NCBI GenBank assembly: GCA_016213725.1
Contig: JACQZS010000252.1
Span: 1 to 61,049 of the forward strand
DNA length: 61,049 bases
DNA from: Acidobacteriota bacterium
Lineage (GTDB): Bacteria > Acidobacteriota > Terriglobia > Bryobacterales > Bryobacteraceae
Direction of reading: 5' to 3'
Positions within the stretch are counted from its first letter, which is position 1. Each line of letters opens with the position of its first letter. The position numbers and the translations under genes were made by a program. This document shows, piece by piece, positions 14,462 to 21,929 of this stretch. Below the pieces are notes generated by a model that saw nothing but the letters and a program-made list of their open reading frames with translations, made no database searches and had not been told where the DNA came from.

Positions 14462-16459
14462 ATGAAGAGAAGTTTTTGGGCCTTAGGCCTAGCTCTCTGG
14501 ACTCTGGGAACTCTTGCGGGGCAGGATGTCTTCGAGTTTTCCGAAAACGGAGCGAAGCGAAAGTTCGAGCTGTACAATCCGCCTAGTGGCGAGGCCGGAC
14601 AGTCCAGGCAGGCAGGAGGGAAGGCCGCCGCGGCAGCGCCGATCTCCTTTGTAGATCAGAGCGAGCTGCCCACCGAGAAGCGGCTGGCCCAGATGTCGCC
14701 GGAGGACCGTGCGAAGCGCATGGAGAGCGCCAGCCGTCAGCTGACGACGAAACTGCTGGTGCGGAGCGGCGCTCCATCGCTGGAAGCTTTGCGCGCAGCC
14801 ACCGGTTATCTGAAGCAGGAGGAGAGCCTGCTGCAGGGTTGGACGATGGTGACCTACGAGAACCCGACTGCGGCATTGCAGGCGGTGCGTTGGCTGGCCA
14901 AACAGCAAGGGCAGGAATACATGCCGGTGTTTGCACGGCAGCAGCATACGCGCCAGGCGCCCGCCAATCCCTACGCCGCGCCGTTGCAGCGGACTGTGAA
15001 CGATCCGCTCTATCCGAATCAGTGGCACCTGAACAGCGAGACTCTGGATATTTCGCTGAAGGCAGCCTGGGACTATGTGACGGGCAAAGGCATCAACGTC
15101 ACCATTGTGGATGACGGCATGCAAGTGGCACATCCGGACCTGGTAGAGAACGCCTACCCGCTGGATTCGAATTTCCACCGCAACTTCAACGGCGGGCCGG
15201 AGAACGACCCGACGCCGGATACGGCCAAGTCGAACCACGGCACTGCCTGCGCAGGCCTGGTGGGCGCGCGCGGGTTCAATGGGATCGGGCTGAGCGGAGT
15301 TGCCCCAGAGGCCAAGCTGATGGGGCTGCGGCTGATCGCCGGCCCATCCGCCGACGATGCGGAAGGCGTGGCCTTCGGCTGGCAGCCGGAAGGGCAGATC
15401 ACGCACGTGTCCAGCAACAGCTGGGGTCCGACCGACGACGGCAAAGCGGCCGGACGGCTGAGCGCACTGGCCGCGGCGGGGCAGGAGAAGGCCGCCACCA
15501 AGAACCGCGACGGACTGGGCACGGTGGTGGTGATTTCGGCCGGCAACGGAAGGCAGGAGGGCGACAACTCGAGCTACGACGCGTATTCCAGCACCCGTTT
15601 CGGCATCAGCGTGGGCGCGGTAAATCGTAAGGGTGAGGCGAGTTCGTTCAGCGAAGAGGGCGTAGCCGTGGCGATTTCGGCCTTCGGCGGCGAGTTCAAC
15701 CCTCCGGAGACCATCTGGACCACCAACAACTCGGGTGAGGAGGCGCTGGCCATCCTCAAGGCGGCCAAAGAAACCTCGCAGGCGCCGGTGGACTACACCG
15801 ATGCCTTCAACGGCACTTCCGCCGCGGCCCCGCAGGTGTCTGGCGCAGCTGCGCTGCTACTGGAGAGGAATCCCAAGCTCGGCTATCGCGACGTGAAGGA
15901 GATCCTCATGCGGAGCGCCAGGCAGGAAGGGCTTCTTCCGGCCGATTCATTCGTGAAGAACGGCGGCGGCTTCCTGTTCAGCAATGCGTTCGGCGCAGGT
16001 TTGCTGAACGTGGCCGGAGCGCTGGCGCTGGCTGAGAACTGGAAGAACCTGGGCGAGCTGCAGAGCGTCGAGAAGACGGGCGCCGAGTCGGGCGTCGCGA
16101 TCTCCGAGGATCTGAAGGCGGGCGCGCCGGCCGAGATCACCTTCGATCTCAGCGACGTGGACCTGCGGGTGGAAGCCGTGGAGTTTGAAGTGAACGTACA
16201 GCACCCCTACCGGGGAGAAGTCGGCTTCATTCTGACCTCGCCTTCGGGCATGCGCAGCCTCGTAGAGGTGCGTGGTCCGGACGATACGGCGAACTTCCAG
16301 GACTTCCTGTTCACTTCGGTGCGGCACTGGGGTGAATCGAGCAAGGGCGTCTGGAAGATCCGCGCGATCGACATCAAGGAAAACGGCTCCGGCGGCGTCT
16401 TCCAGTCGGCGAAGCTGAGGGTGTTCGGGACCGTGCCGGTTCCGCCTCCAGCCGAGTAA
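14462..16459 (+). CDS. Secreted subtilisin/kexin-like serine protease with P domain
   Basis: A 665-residue secreted protease. Signal peptide about 1-20 (MKRSFWALGLALWTLGTLAG), a propeptide-like region to ~165, then an S8 catalytic domain. The triad is Asp in VTIVDDGMQVAHPDL (217/218), His259 in SNHGTACAG and Ser453 in NGTSAAAPQVSG, with oxyanion Asn361 in ISAGNG. The VDDG form and the C-terminal P (proprotein convertase) domain, about 535-655 (VNVQHPYRGEVGFILTSPSG and HWGESSKGVWKIRAID), are kexin/furin-type features. The role is probably extracellular proteolysis or maturation of secreted proteins. An intrinsic terminator follows 21 bases after the stop codon, so it is monocistronic. Confidence 0.93.
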   Translation: MKRSFWALGLALWTLGTLAGQDVFEFSENGAKRKFELYNPPSGEAGQSRQAGGKAAAAAPISFVDQSELPTEKRLAQMSPEDRAKRMESASRQLTTKLLVRSGAPSLEALRAATGYLKQEESLLQGWTMVTYENPTAALQAVRWLAKQQGQEYMPVFARQQHTRQAPANPYAAPLQRTVNDPLYPNQWHLNSETLDISLKAAWDYVTGKGINVTIVDDGMQVAHPDLVENAYPLDSNFHRNFNGGPENDPTPDTAKSNHGTACAGLVGARGFNGIGLSGVAPEAKLMGLRLIAGPSADDAEGVAFGWQPEGQITHVSSNSWGPTDDGKAAGRLSALAAAGQEKAATKNRDGLGTVVVISAGNGRQEGDNSSYDAYSSTRFGISVGAVNRKGEASSFSEEGVAVAISAFGGEFNPPETIWTTNNSGEEALAILKAAKETSQAPVDYTDAFNGTSAAAPQVSGAAALLLERNPKLGYRDVKEILMRSARQEGLLPADSFVKNGGGFLFSNAFGAGLLNVAGALALAENWKNLGELQSVEKTGAESGVAISEDLKAGAPAEITFDLSDVDLRVEAVEFEVNVQHPYRGEVGFILTSPSGMRSLVEVRGPDDTANFQDFLFTSVRHWGESSKGVWKIRAIDIKENGSGGVFQSAKLRVFGTVPVPPPAE

Positions 16460-16480
16460 GCGACAGGAAAAGGAATCCCA

Positions 16481-16518
16481 GGCCCCACGCCGTTACGGCG
16501 CGGGGCCTTTCCTTTTCC
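16481..16518 (+). terminator. Rho-independent terminator of the S8 protease gene
   Basis: GGCCCCACGCCG (16481-16492) pairs with CGGCGCGGGGCC (16496-16507), with one G-U pair and a 3-nt loop. It is followed by TTTCCTTTTCC. Confidence 0.85.
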
Positions 16519-16551
16519 CGCGGCAGGGAGCGCTGCCGGCATCCTCTCCTG

Positions 16552-16580
16552 TTGACATTCTAGAGGAGCAGGCGCATACT
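16552..16580 (+). promoter_or_regulatory. Promoter of padR-ABC permease operon
   Basis: A consensus -35, TTGACA (16552-16557), a 17-bp spacer and CATACT (16575-16580). The -10 ends 8 nt before the ATG at 16589, so the 5' leader would be near zero. PadR autoregulation at this site would fit family behaviour. Confidence 0.75.
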
Positions 16581-16588
16581 CCTGTTGG

Positions 16589-16939
16589 ATGTCTAAACAA
16601 GAAGAGCGGCCCGAGGTTTTGCAGGGGACGCTGGACCTGATGGTGCTGCGGACGCTGGAGACGATGGGGCCCCAACACGGTCTGGGGCTGAGCAAGCGGA
16701 TCGAGCAGATCTCGGGCGAGATGCTGTCGCTGAACCAGGGGACGCTATATCCGGCGCTGCTGCGGCTGGAGCAGAAGGGGTGGATCGCCTCGGAGTGGGG
16801 CGTATCGGACAACAACCGCAAGGCGAAGTTCTACCGGCTGACGGCGCGGGGGCGGCGGCAGATGGCGGCCGAGGAGTTGAACTGGGCGCGCACGGTGGCG
16901 GTGATGAACCGGTTTCTGCGGGCGGAAGGAGAGAACTGA
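16589..16939 (+). CDS. PadR-family transcriptional regulator
   Basis: A 116-residue winged-helix protein of the short PadR type. It shows LQGTLDLMVLRTLETMGPQHGLGLSKRIEQ, then SLNQGTLYPALLRLEQKGWIASEWG (recognition helix and wing) and FYRLTARGRRQM. The C-terminal helix would form the dimer. Acidobacterial genomes commonly place such a PadR directly ahead of a MacB/FtsX-like permease, as here; it presumably represses the operon and may respond to a toxic small molecule. The stop codon overlaps the permease ATG by one base. It has a strong consensus promoter and is probably leaderless. Confidence 0.93.
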   Translation: MSKQEERPEVLQGTLDLMVLRTLETMGPQHGLGLSKRIEQISGEMLSLNQGTLYPALLRLEQKGWIASEWGVSDNNRKAKFYRLTARGRRQMAAEELNWARTVAVMNRFLRAEGEN

Positions 16940-19605
16940 TGCGGACGTTGCTCACGCGGCTGGCGGCGTTGTTCCGCCGGGGGAGCGCCGAACGCGAGTT
17001 CGACGAGGAGATCCGCTTTCATCTGGAGGGGTTGGCGGAGGAGTACCGGGCGAAGGGGCTTTCGGAGCGGGCGGCGATGGAAGCGGCGCGGCGGGATTTT
17101 GGCGGGGTGGAGCAGATCCGGGAGGTTCACCGCGAGCGGCGCGGGATTCCGGCCATTGAGAACACGCTGGGGGATGTCCGCTACGGACTGCGTGGGCTGG
17201 CGCGTTCGCCGGCGTTCGCGTTGGCGGCGGTCGTCTCGCTGGCTTTGGGCATTGGCGCGAACACAGCCATCTTCTCGCTGGTGAACACGCTGATGCTGCG
17301 GTTGCTGCCGGTGCGCGAGCCGCAGCAATTGGTGTCGTTGTACCGGCAGGGCGGGTGGGGTGAGGGCTACACGTCGTATCCGCTGTACCTGGAACTGAAG
17401 CGGCGCACAGACCTGTTTGAGGGCCTGCTGGCGCGAAGCTCCGCCTGGCGGGTGCGGTACTCGCTGGGCGGGCAGCGGGGCGAGCCGGCGTTCCTGTATC
17501 GCGAGTACGTCTCACAGAACTACTTCGAGGTGCTGGGCGTGGGGCCGCTGCTGGGCGATGTATTCGCCGGCGCGGACGGCGCGCGGAACAGCCGGCCGGT
17601 GGCGGTGCTGAGCCATGCTTTCTGGCAATCGCGCTTTGGCGGAGACCCGGCGGCGATCGGGCGGCAGATGGTGATCGATGAACAGGCCGTGACGGTGATC
17701 GGGGTGGCGCAGAAACGTTTCGACGGCGTACAGGTGGAGACGCGGACGGATGTGTGGATGCCGGTGACCATGAGCCGGTCGAAGTACGAAAACGCAGGCA
17801 TGCAGTGGCTGTGGCTGCTGGGGCGTCCGGCGCAGGGAGTGGGGCGCGGCCGGCTGCAGGCGGCTGTGAGCGTGCTGGTGAAAGGATTTCTGGATCACGA
17901 GTATGGCAGCAAGCCGGACACGCCCTGGAAACGGAAGTCGATGGAGCAGAGGTTGGAAGTGCGTTCGGGCGGCGTGGGAGTGTCGCTACTGCGGGAGCGG
18001 TTCGAGGAGCCGCTGATAGTGCTGCTGCTGGTGGTGGGGCTGGTGCTGCTGGTGGCGTGCTCGAATGTGGCCAACCTGTTGTTGGCCAGGGCGGCGGCGC
18101 GCCGCCGTGAGATCGCGCTGCGCCTTTCGCTGGGCGCCAGCCGGATCCGCCTGGTAAGGCAGTGGATGACGGAGACGAGCCTGCTGGGCGCAGCGGGTAT
18201 GGCGGGAGGCGCGTTGCTGGGAGTGTGGGGGAGCCGGTTGCTGCTGCAATTCATTCCCCGAGACGAGACGAGCCTACCTTTGAACGTGCAGCCGGACTTG
18301 AACGTACTGGGGTTCACGGTGGCGGTGTCGGCCGCGGCGCTGCTTCTGTTCGGCCTGGTGCCGGCGTTGCGCGCCTCCGATCTGCAGCCCAACGACGCGT
18401 TGAAGGAAGGCGGCGCCGGTGGCGCGGGTTCGCGGCGCAACCGGCTGCGGAAGGCACTGGTGGTGGCGCAGGTGGCGCTCTCGGCAGTGCTGATCTCGGG
18501 CGCGTTTCTGTTCAGCCGCAGCCTGCTGGAGATGCGCAGCACAGACCCGGGCTTCCGGAACTTCGACGTGGTGAGTTTTCACCTGGACGCCCCGCGGTCG
18601 CATACGCCGCAACAGTTGGATCAGCTGCGCGACCGGCTGCTGCGGCGTGCGCTGGAGTTGCCCGGAGTGGTTTCGGCGAGCAGCGGATTCCCGGGGCCGT
18701 ACCAGGGCGGGATCTGGTCCGGTGACGTTCAGGTGCCGGGTTCGCGCAAGGGTTCGGGCATGGTCTACGTGGAGATGCAGTCGGCCGGTCCGCGTTACTT
18801 CGAGACCATTGGGAGCATGCCGTTGCGCGGGGAGGACTTCACTGAAGCGAATGTGCTGCCCGGGCGCAAGGTGGCGATTGTGAACGAAGCGTTCGTGCGC
18901 GAGTACCTGCCGGACAGCGATCCGCTGCAGCGCGAGTTGAGTGATGACGACGCCGGCGCGGGGGGGACGATTCAGATCATCGGCGTGGTGCGCGATATGA
19001 GGCACCGAGGCTTGCGGGAACGAGTGATGCCCACTCTGTACCTGCCCGTGAGCCAGGCGAAAAACTCCTCCGATCCAGTGCTTCTGGTGCGCTCACGTCT
19101 GGGGAGTGCGGCGCTGAGCGCGGCCCTGCGCGCAGAGGTGAAGAAGTTGGACCCGGCAGTGGCGGCGGCCGGATTGAAGACGGTGCGCGAGAGCGTGGAC
19201 GATTCGATGTACGTGGAGCGGCTGGTGGCGGCAGTGAGCGGGCTGTTCGGCGTGCTGGCGCTGATTCTGGCGGGTGTGGGGCTCTACGGCGTGATGACGT
19301 ACCTGGTGGTGCAGCGGACGCGGGAGATCGGCATCCGCGTGGCGCTGGGCGCCTCGCCGGGGAGGGTGGTGTGGAGCGTGGCGCGGGAGTCTCTCGTGCT
19401 GATGGGCTGCGGCACGGCGCTGGGCTTGCCGCTGGCAGTGGCGGGTTCGCGGCTGGCCGAGTCGTTGCTCTATGGAGTGCGGCCAGGCGATCCGGCAACA
19501 TTCGTGTGGAGCGGATGCGCGCTGCTGGCGGTGGGGGTGGCGGCGTCTCTGATGCCGGCGCGGCGGGCGGCGTCGATTCCGCCGCGGCAGTCGATTGTGG
19601 AGTAG
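16939..19605 (+). CDS. ADOP-type ABC transporter permease (fused double MacB/FtsX permease)
   Basis: An 888-residue membrane protein made of two MacB-periplasmic-core plus FtsX modules. It has an N-terminal cytoplasmic helix region (EREFDEEIRFHLEGLAEEYRAKG, FGGVEQIREVHRERR), the first TM segment with LALGIGANTAIFSLVNTLMLR, and a three-helix FtsX block around 350-480 (ARAAARRREIALRLSLGASR). A second TM/periplasmic core follows from about 500, and a final FtsX block near the end (QRTREIGIRVALGASP). The architecture matches the acidobacterial duplicated orphan permease family. No ATPase gene is adjacent. The track of function is efflux or lipoprotein/peptide handling by analogy with MacB. ATG 16939 overlaps the padR stop and fits the family N-terminus. 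Confidence 0.93.
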   Translation: MRTLLTRLAALFRRGSAEREFDEEIRFHLEGLAEEYRAKGLSERAAMEAARRDFGGVEQIREVHRERRGIPAIENTLGDVRYGLRGLARSPAFALAAVVSLALGIGANTAIFSLVNTLMLRLLPVREPQQLVSLYRQGGWGEGYTSYPLYLELKRRTDLFEGLLARSSAWRVRYSLGGQRGEPAFLYREYVSQNYFEVLGVGPLLGDVFAGADGARNSRPVAVLSHAFWQSRFGGDPAAIGRQMVIDEQAVTVIGVAQKRFDGVQVETRTDVWMPVTMSRSKYENAGMQWLWLLGRPAQGVGRGRLQAAVSVLVKGFLDHEYGSKPDTPWKRKSMEQRLEVRSGGVGVSLLRERFEEPLIVLLLVVGLVLLVACSNVANLLLARAAARRREIALRLSLGASRIRLVRQWMTETSLLGAAGMAGGALLGVWGSRLLLQFIPRDETSLPLNVQPDLNVLGFTVAVSAAALLLFGLVPALRASDLQPNDALKEGGAGGAGSRRNRLRKALVVAQVALSAVLISGAFLFSRSLLEMRSTDPGFRNFDVVSFHLDAPRSHTPQQLDQLRDRLLRRALELPGVVSASSGFPGPYQGGIWSGDVQVPGSRKGSGMVYVEMQSAGPRYFETIGSMPLRGEDFTEANVLPGRKVAIVNEAFVREYLPDSDPLQRELSDDDAGAGGTIQIIGVVRDMRHRGLRERVMPTLYLPVSQAKNSSDPVLLVRSRLGSAALSAALRAEVKKLDPAVAAAGLKTVRESVDDSMYVERLVAAVSGLFGVLALILAGVGLYGVMTYLVVQRTREIGIRVALGASPGRVVWSVARESLVLMGCGTALGLPLAVAGSRLAESLLYGVRPGDPATFVWSGCALLAVGVAASLMPARRAASIPPRQSIVE

Positions 19606-19617
19606 CGGGCGCTCTGG

Positions 19618-21489
19618 CTACCGGCGGCCGGGGAGCAGATAGAGGTCGACGTCGCGCCAGTGCCGGCGCATGAGATCGGCTTTGCGCTGGACTTCGTTGA
19701 GGAGATCGGGGCCCATGAGAAACGTGTCGGCGTGGCGCTGGTCGGCGGCGTGGTCGAGGTTCTTCAGGCCGCCGGACTTGAGGAGGCTGAGCATCTCCGT
19801 GGTGTTGTCGAACTCGTCGCGCTGGATCTGATTCCAGCGGTGGTTATCGGGGTTGGCGGGATCGGAGACCATCGAGTAGAAGGGCGGGGCGCCGGAGAGG
19901 AGCTTTGGGTGGCGGTTGCGGATCTCCTGGGCGAAGTAAAAGTTGTGGGTGGAGCGGACCGTGCTCACCCACATGCGGAGGGCGGTGGCGACATCGCGCA
20001 GCCAGGCCTGCTGCGGAGCTGACTGAAGCTTCTCCATGGAATCTGCGGCGGCGATAGCTTCGTCGAAAGCGGCGCGAAGGATGGGGTACTCCCACTGGGG
20101 CGGGCCCATCAGCCTGGTCTCGTAGGCGTCCTGGTAGTTGCCGCGGGCGTCGGCTTCGTAGACGGCGAAGACATGCGGAAGGAAGTACTGCTCCTCCTGG
20201 GGCATGAGGCTTTCCGGGCGGATGAGGAGGGGGCGGGTGAGGAAGCGGGAGGAGGTGGCGAGGTAGCCTTCGAAGTAATAGAAGTCGTAGCCGGGGACGG
20301 CTTCGTGCTTGGTGCGGAAGGCATGGCCCATGTTGACGAGGGCCGAGGTGAGCGCGGCCTGGTTGGCGGCGCCGCCCCAGCGCGCGGCCATGGCTTCGAT
20401 GAACTGGCGTCGGGCGATGGCGCCAGCGAAGGGTTTACGGTAGTAGGCCTCGACGATATCGATGAGTTTCCGCACCGTTTCGGCGCTTTCATTGCCGCGG
20501 AAGTACCAGGGCTGGCCGACGGTGAGGACGACGGTCTTGCCGCCGGAGGCGGTCTTCTCGAGCGATTCGGCGATCTGCTCGATGTCGAAGAGGCCGAGGA
20601 CGGGGTAGGAGTCGTGGACCATGGTGCCGGTCCAGACGATGTTGGGATCGCCTTCTGGGGGCGTGCGGCGGGGGTAGGGGCGGCTCAGGTAGGCGTTCTT
20701 GGGCAGGCGCGGCTCGAACTCTTTCTCTTCGTTCTCGTCGAAGGTGCCGGCGAGGCGGAAGGTGAGAGGGGCGCCGTTTTTGGCGGCGGCGCGCTGCATG
20801 GTCTCGATGAGGTCGTGCATGCGCACACCGGTGGTGCGGTGGCGGCAGAACTGGGGGCCGTTGGGTCCGCTGTACTGGCCGGAGGCCCAGCAGAGGCCGG
20901 CGCCGGAGTCGTTGTTCTGAGCGAAGACGGTGCGGATTTCCGGCACGTTGCGGGTGAGCTCGTCCACCATGGAGGCCAGCATGGCGAGCATCTCGGGGCG
21001 GTCCATGCAGGGAGAGAAAGCGACGGCGCGAGTGCGGCGGGGATGATCGACGCGGGGGCCGCGGAGGGTGGGATGTTCGCGGAAGAAGGCTTCGGGGAGG
21101 TAGTTGGTGTCGTTGCTGGTGAAGGCGGCGAGCAGGCCGTGCTGGCGGAGAACGGCGGCTTTGTCGAGGAGGAGTTTGCGGTTGGCGGCCACCCAGCCGG
21201 CGGGGAGGTGCTTGGCGATTTCGGGGTGGGGGAAGAAGTTGAAGGTGGCGGAGTTGTAGGTGCCGAACTCGTGCCAGGGGCTGCCGCCTTCGGGCATGAC
21301 GTGCCAGGCTTTGTCGGCCACCAGGCCGATGTCCACCTGCACTTCGCCGAAGGGCTTCAGGCGGGCGGCGTCGGCGGCGAGTTGGCGGAACTCGGCCAGG
21401 TTGCGGATGGAGTTGCGAATGATGAAGACGTTGCCGGCGGGTGCGGCCAGCAGCGGGCAGGCGACGAGCAGGAAGCAGATGAAACGCAT
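19618..21489 (-). CDS. Secreted glycosidase-like protein, family uncertain
   Basis: A 623-residue secreted protein with signal peptide MRFICFLLVACPLLAAPAG. The body has strings typical of a TIM-barrel glycoside hydrolase: FGEVQVDIGLVADKAWHVMPEGG, HGLLAAFTSNDTNYLPEAFFREHP, VFAQNNDSGAGLCWASGQYSG (a possible acid/base region), NIVWTGTMVHDSYPVLG and KTVVLTVGQPWYFRGN. A helical C-terminal half follows. I do not recognise a named GH family; sequence flavour is nearest to alpha-glucuronidase or GH20-like barrels, which is an impression only. I chose ATG 21489 because GAGGAG lies 6 nt before it and the signal peptide starts there. The gene is convergent with the ABC permease, with a 12-nt gap. Confidence 0.6.
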   Translation of the reverse strand: MRFICFLLVACPLLAAPAGNVFIIRNSIRNLAEFRQLAADAARLKPFGEVQVDIGLVADKAWHVMPEGGSPWHEFGTYNSATFNFFPHPEIAKHLPAGWVAANRKLLLDKAAVLRQHGLLAAFTSNDTNYLPEAFFREHPTLRGPRVDHPRRTRAVAFSPCMDRPEMLAMLASMVDELTRNVPEIRTVFAQNNDSGAGLCWASGQYSGPNGPQFCRHRTTGVRMHDLIETMQRAAAKNGAPLTFRLAGTFDENEEKEFEPRLPKNAYLSRPYPRRTPPEGDPNIVWTGTMVHDSYPVLGLFDIEQIAESLEKTASGGKTVVLTVGQPWYFRGNESAETVRKLIDIVEAYYRKPFAGAIARRQFIEAMAARWGGAANQAALTSALVNMGHAFRTKHEAVPGYDFYYFEGYLATSSRFLTRPLLIRPESLMPQEEQYFLPHVFAVYEADARGNYQDAYETRLMGPPQWEYPILRAAFDEAIAAADSMEKLQSAPQQAWLRDVATALRMWVSTVRSTHNFYFAQEIRNRHPKLLSGAPPFYSMVSDPANPDNHRWNQIQRDEFDNTTEMLSLLKSGGLKNLDHAADQRHADTFLMGPDLLNEVQRKADLMRRHWRDVDLYLLPGRR

Positions 21490-21590
21490 GAGGACTCCTC
21501 GGACGGGGGCGGCGTTCCCGATTCTAAACGATGGTATCGAAGCGTGGGGCATTGCGGCCGCGCGGATTTCTGGGATTTCGAAATCAGTGC

Positions 21591-21596
21591 TACACT
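21591..21596 (+). promoter_or_regulatory. Extended -10 element for the small coiled-coil gene
   Basis: TGCTACACT fits the extended -10 TGnTANNNT, with TTCTGG 17 bp upstream as a weak -35. The predicted leader of about 75 nt ends with AAAGGA 9 nt before the ATG at 21678. Confidence 0.5.
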
Positions 21597-21677
21597 ACGA
21601 AACCATAACTCCGTCGGCAATGCCGCCGGGGACGCGGCCGGGGCAGAGGGCCCCTGCCGCCGGAAAGGACCTGGGAC

Positions 21678-21845
21678 ATGGATCAGATCAAGAGCGTGAT
21701 TTCGCAACTGCAAGCCGTAGTGGCGGAGTTGGAAAAGGCACAGCCGGATGGCGAGAAGGTGAAGGCCGCGCTGGACAAGGCGCTGGCGGACCTGCAGGAT
21801 GCGGTGAGCACAGTGAAGGGCGACAACAAGGGCGGCGGGGAGTAG
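21678..21845 (+). CDS. 55-residue coiled-coil small protein
   Basis: A short frame that a 60-residue cutoff would miss. The protein runs MDQIKSVISQLQAVVAELEK and then repeats hydrophobic residues every three to four positions (VKAALDKALADLQDAVSTV), ending in a polar Gly-rich tail GDNKGGGE. It should form an amphipathic helix or coiled coil and has no signal peptide or Cys. Support for a real gene: AAAGGA 9 nt upstream, an extended -10 element at a sensible distance, low-charge-bias codon pattern with G/C third bases, and an empty opposite strand. It sits alone between two minus-strand genes. Function is unknown. Confidence 0.68.
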   Translation: MDQIKSVISQLQAVVAELEKAQPDGEKVKAALDKALADLQDAVSTVKGDNKGGGE

Positions 21846-21929
21846 GATTCAACCAGATCCGGACCTGCAACAGGCGGGCCAGTTAGGTTGACGCGCACCG
21901 GAAGGCAGGCGTGCGCGCGGAGGCCGGGG

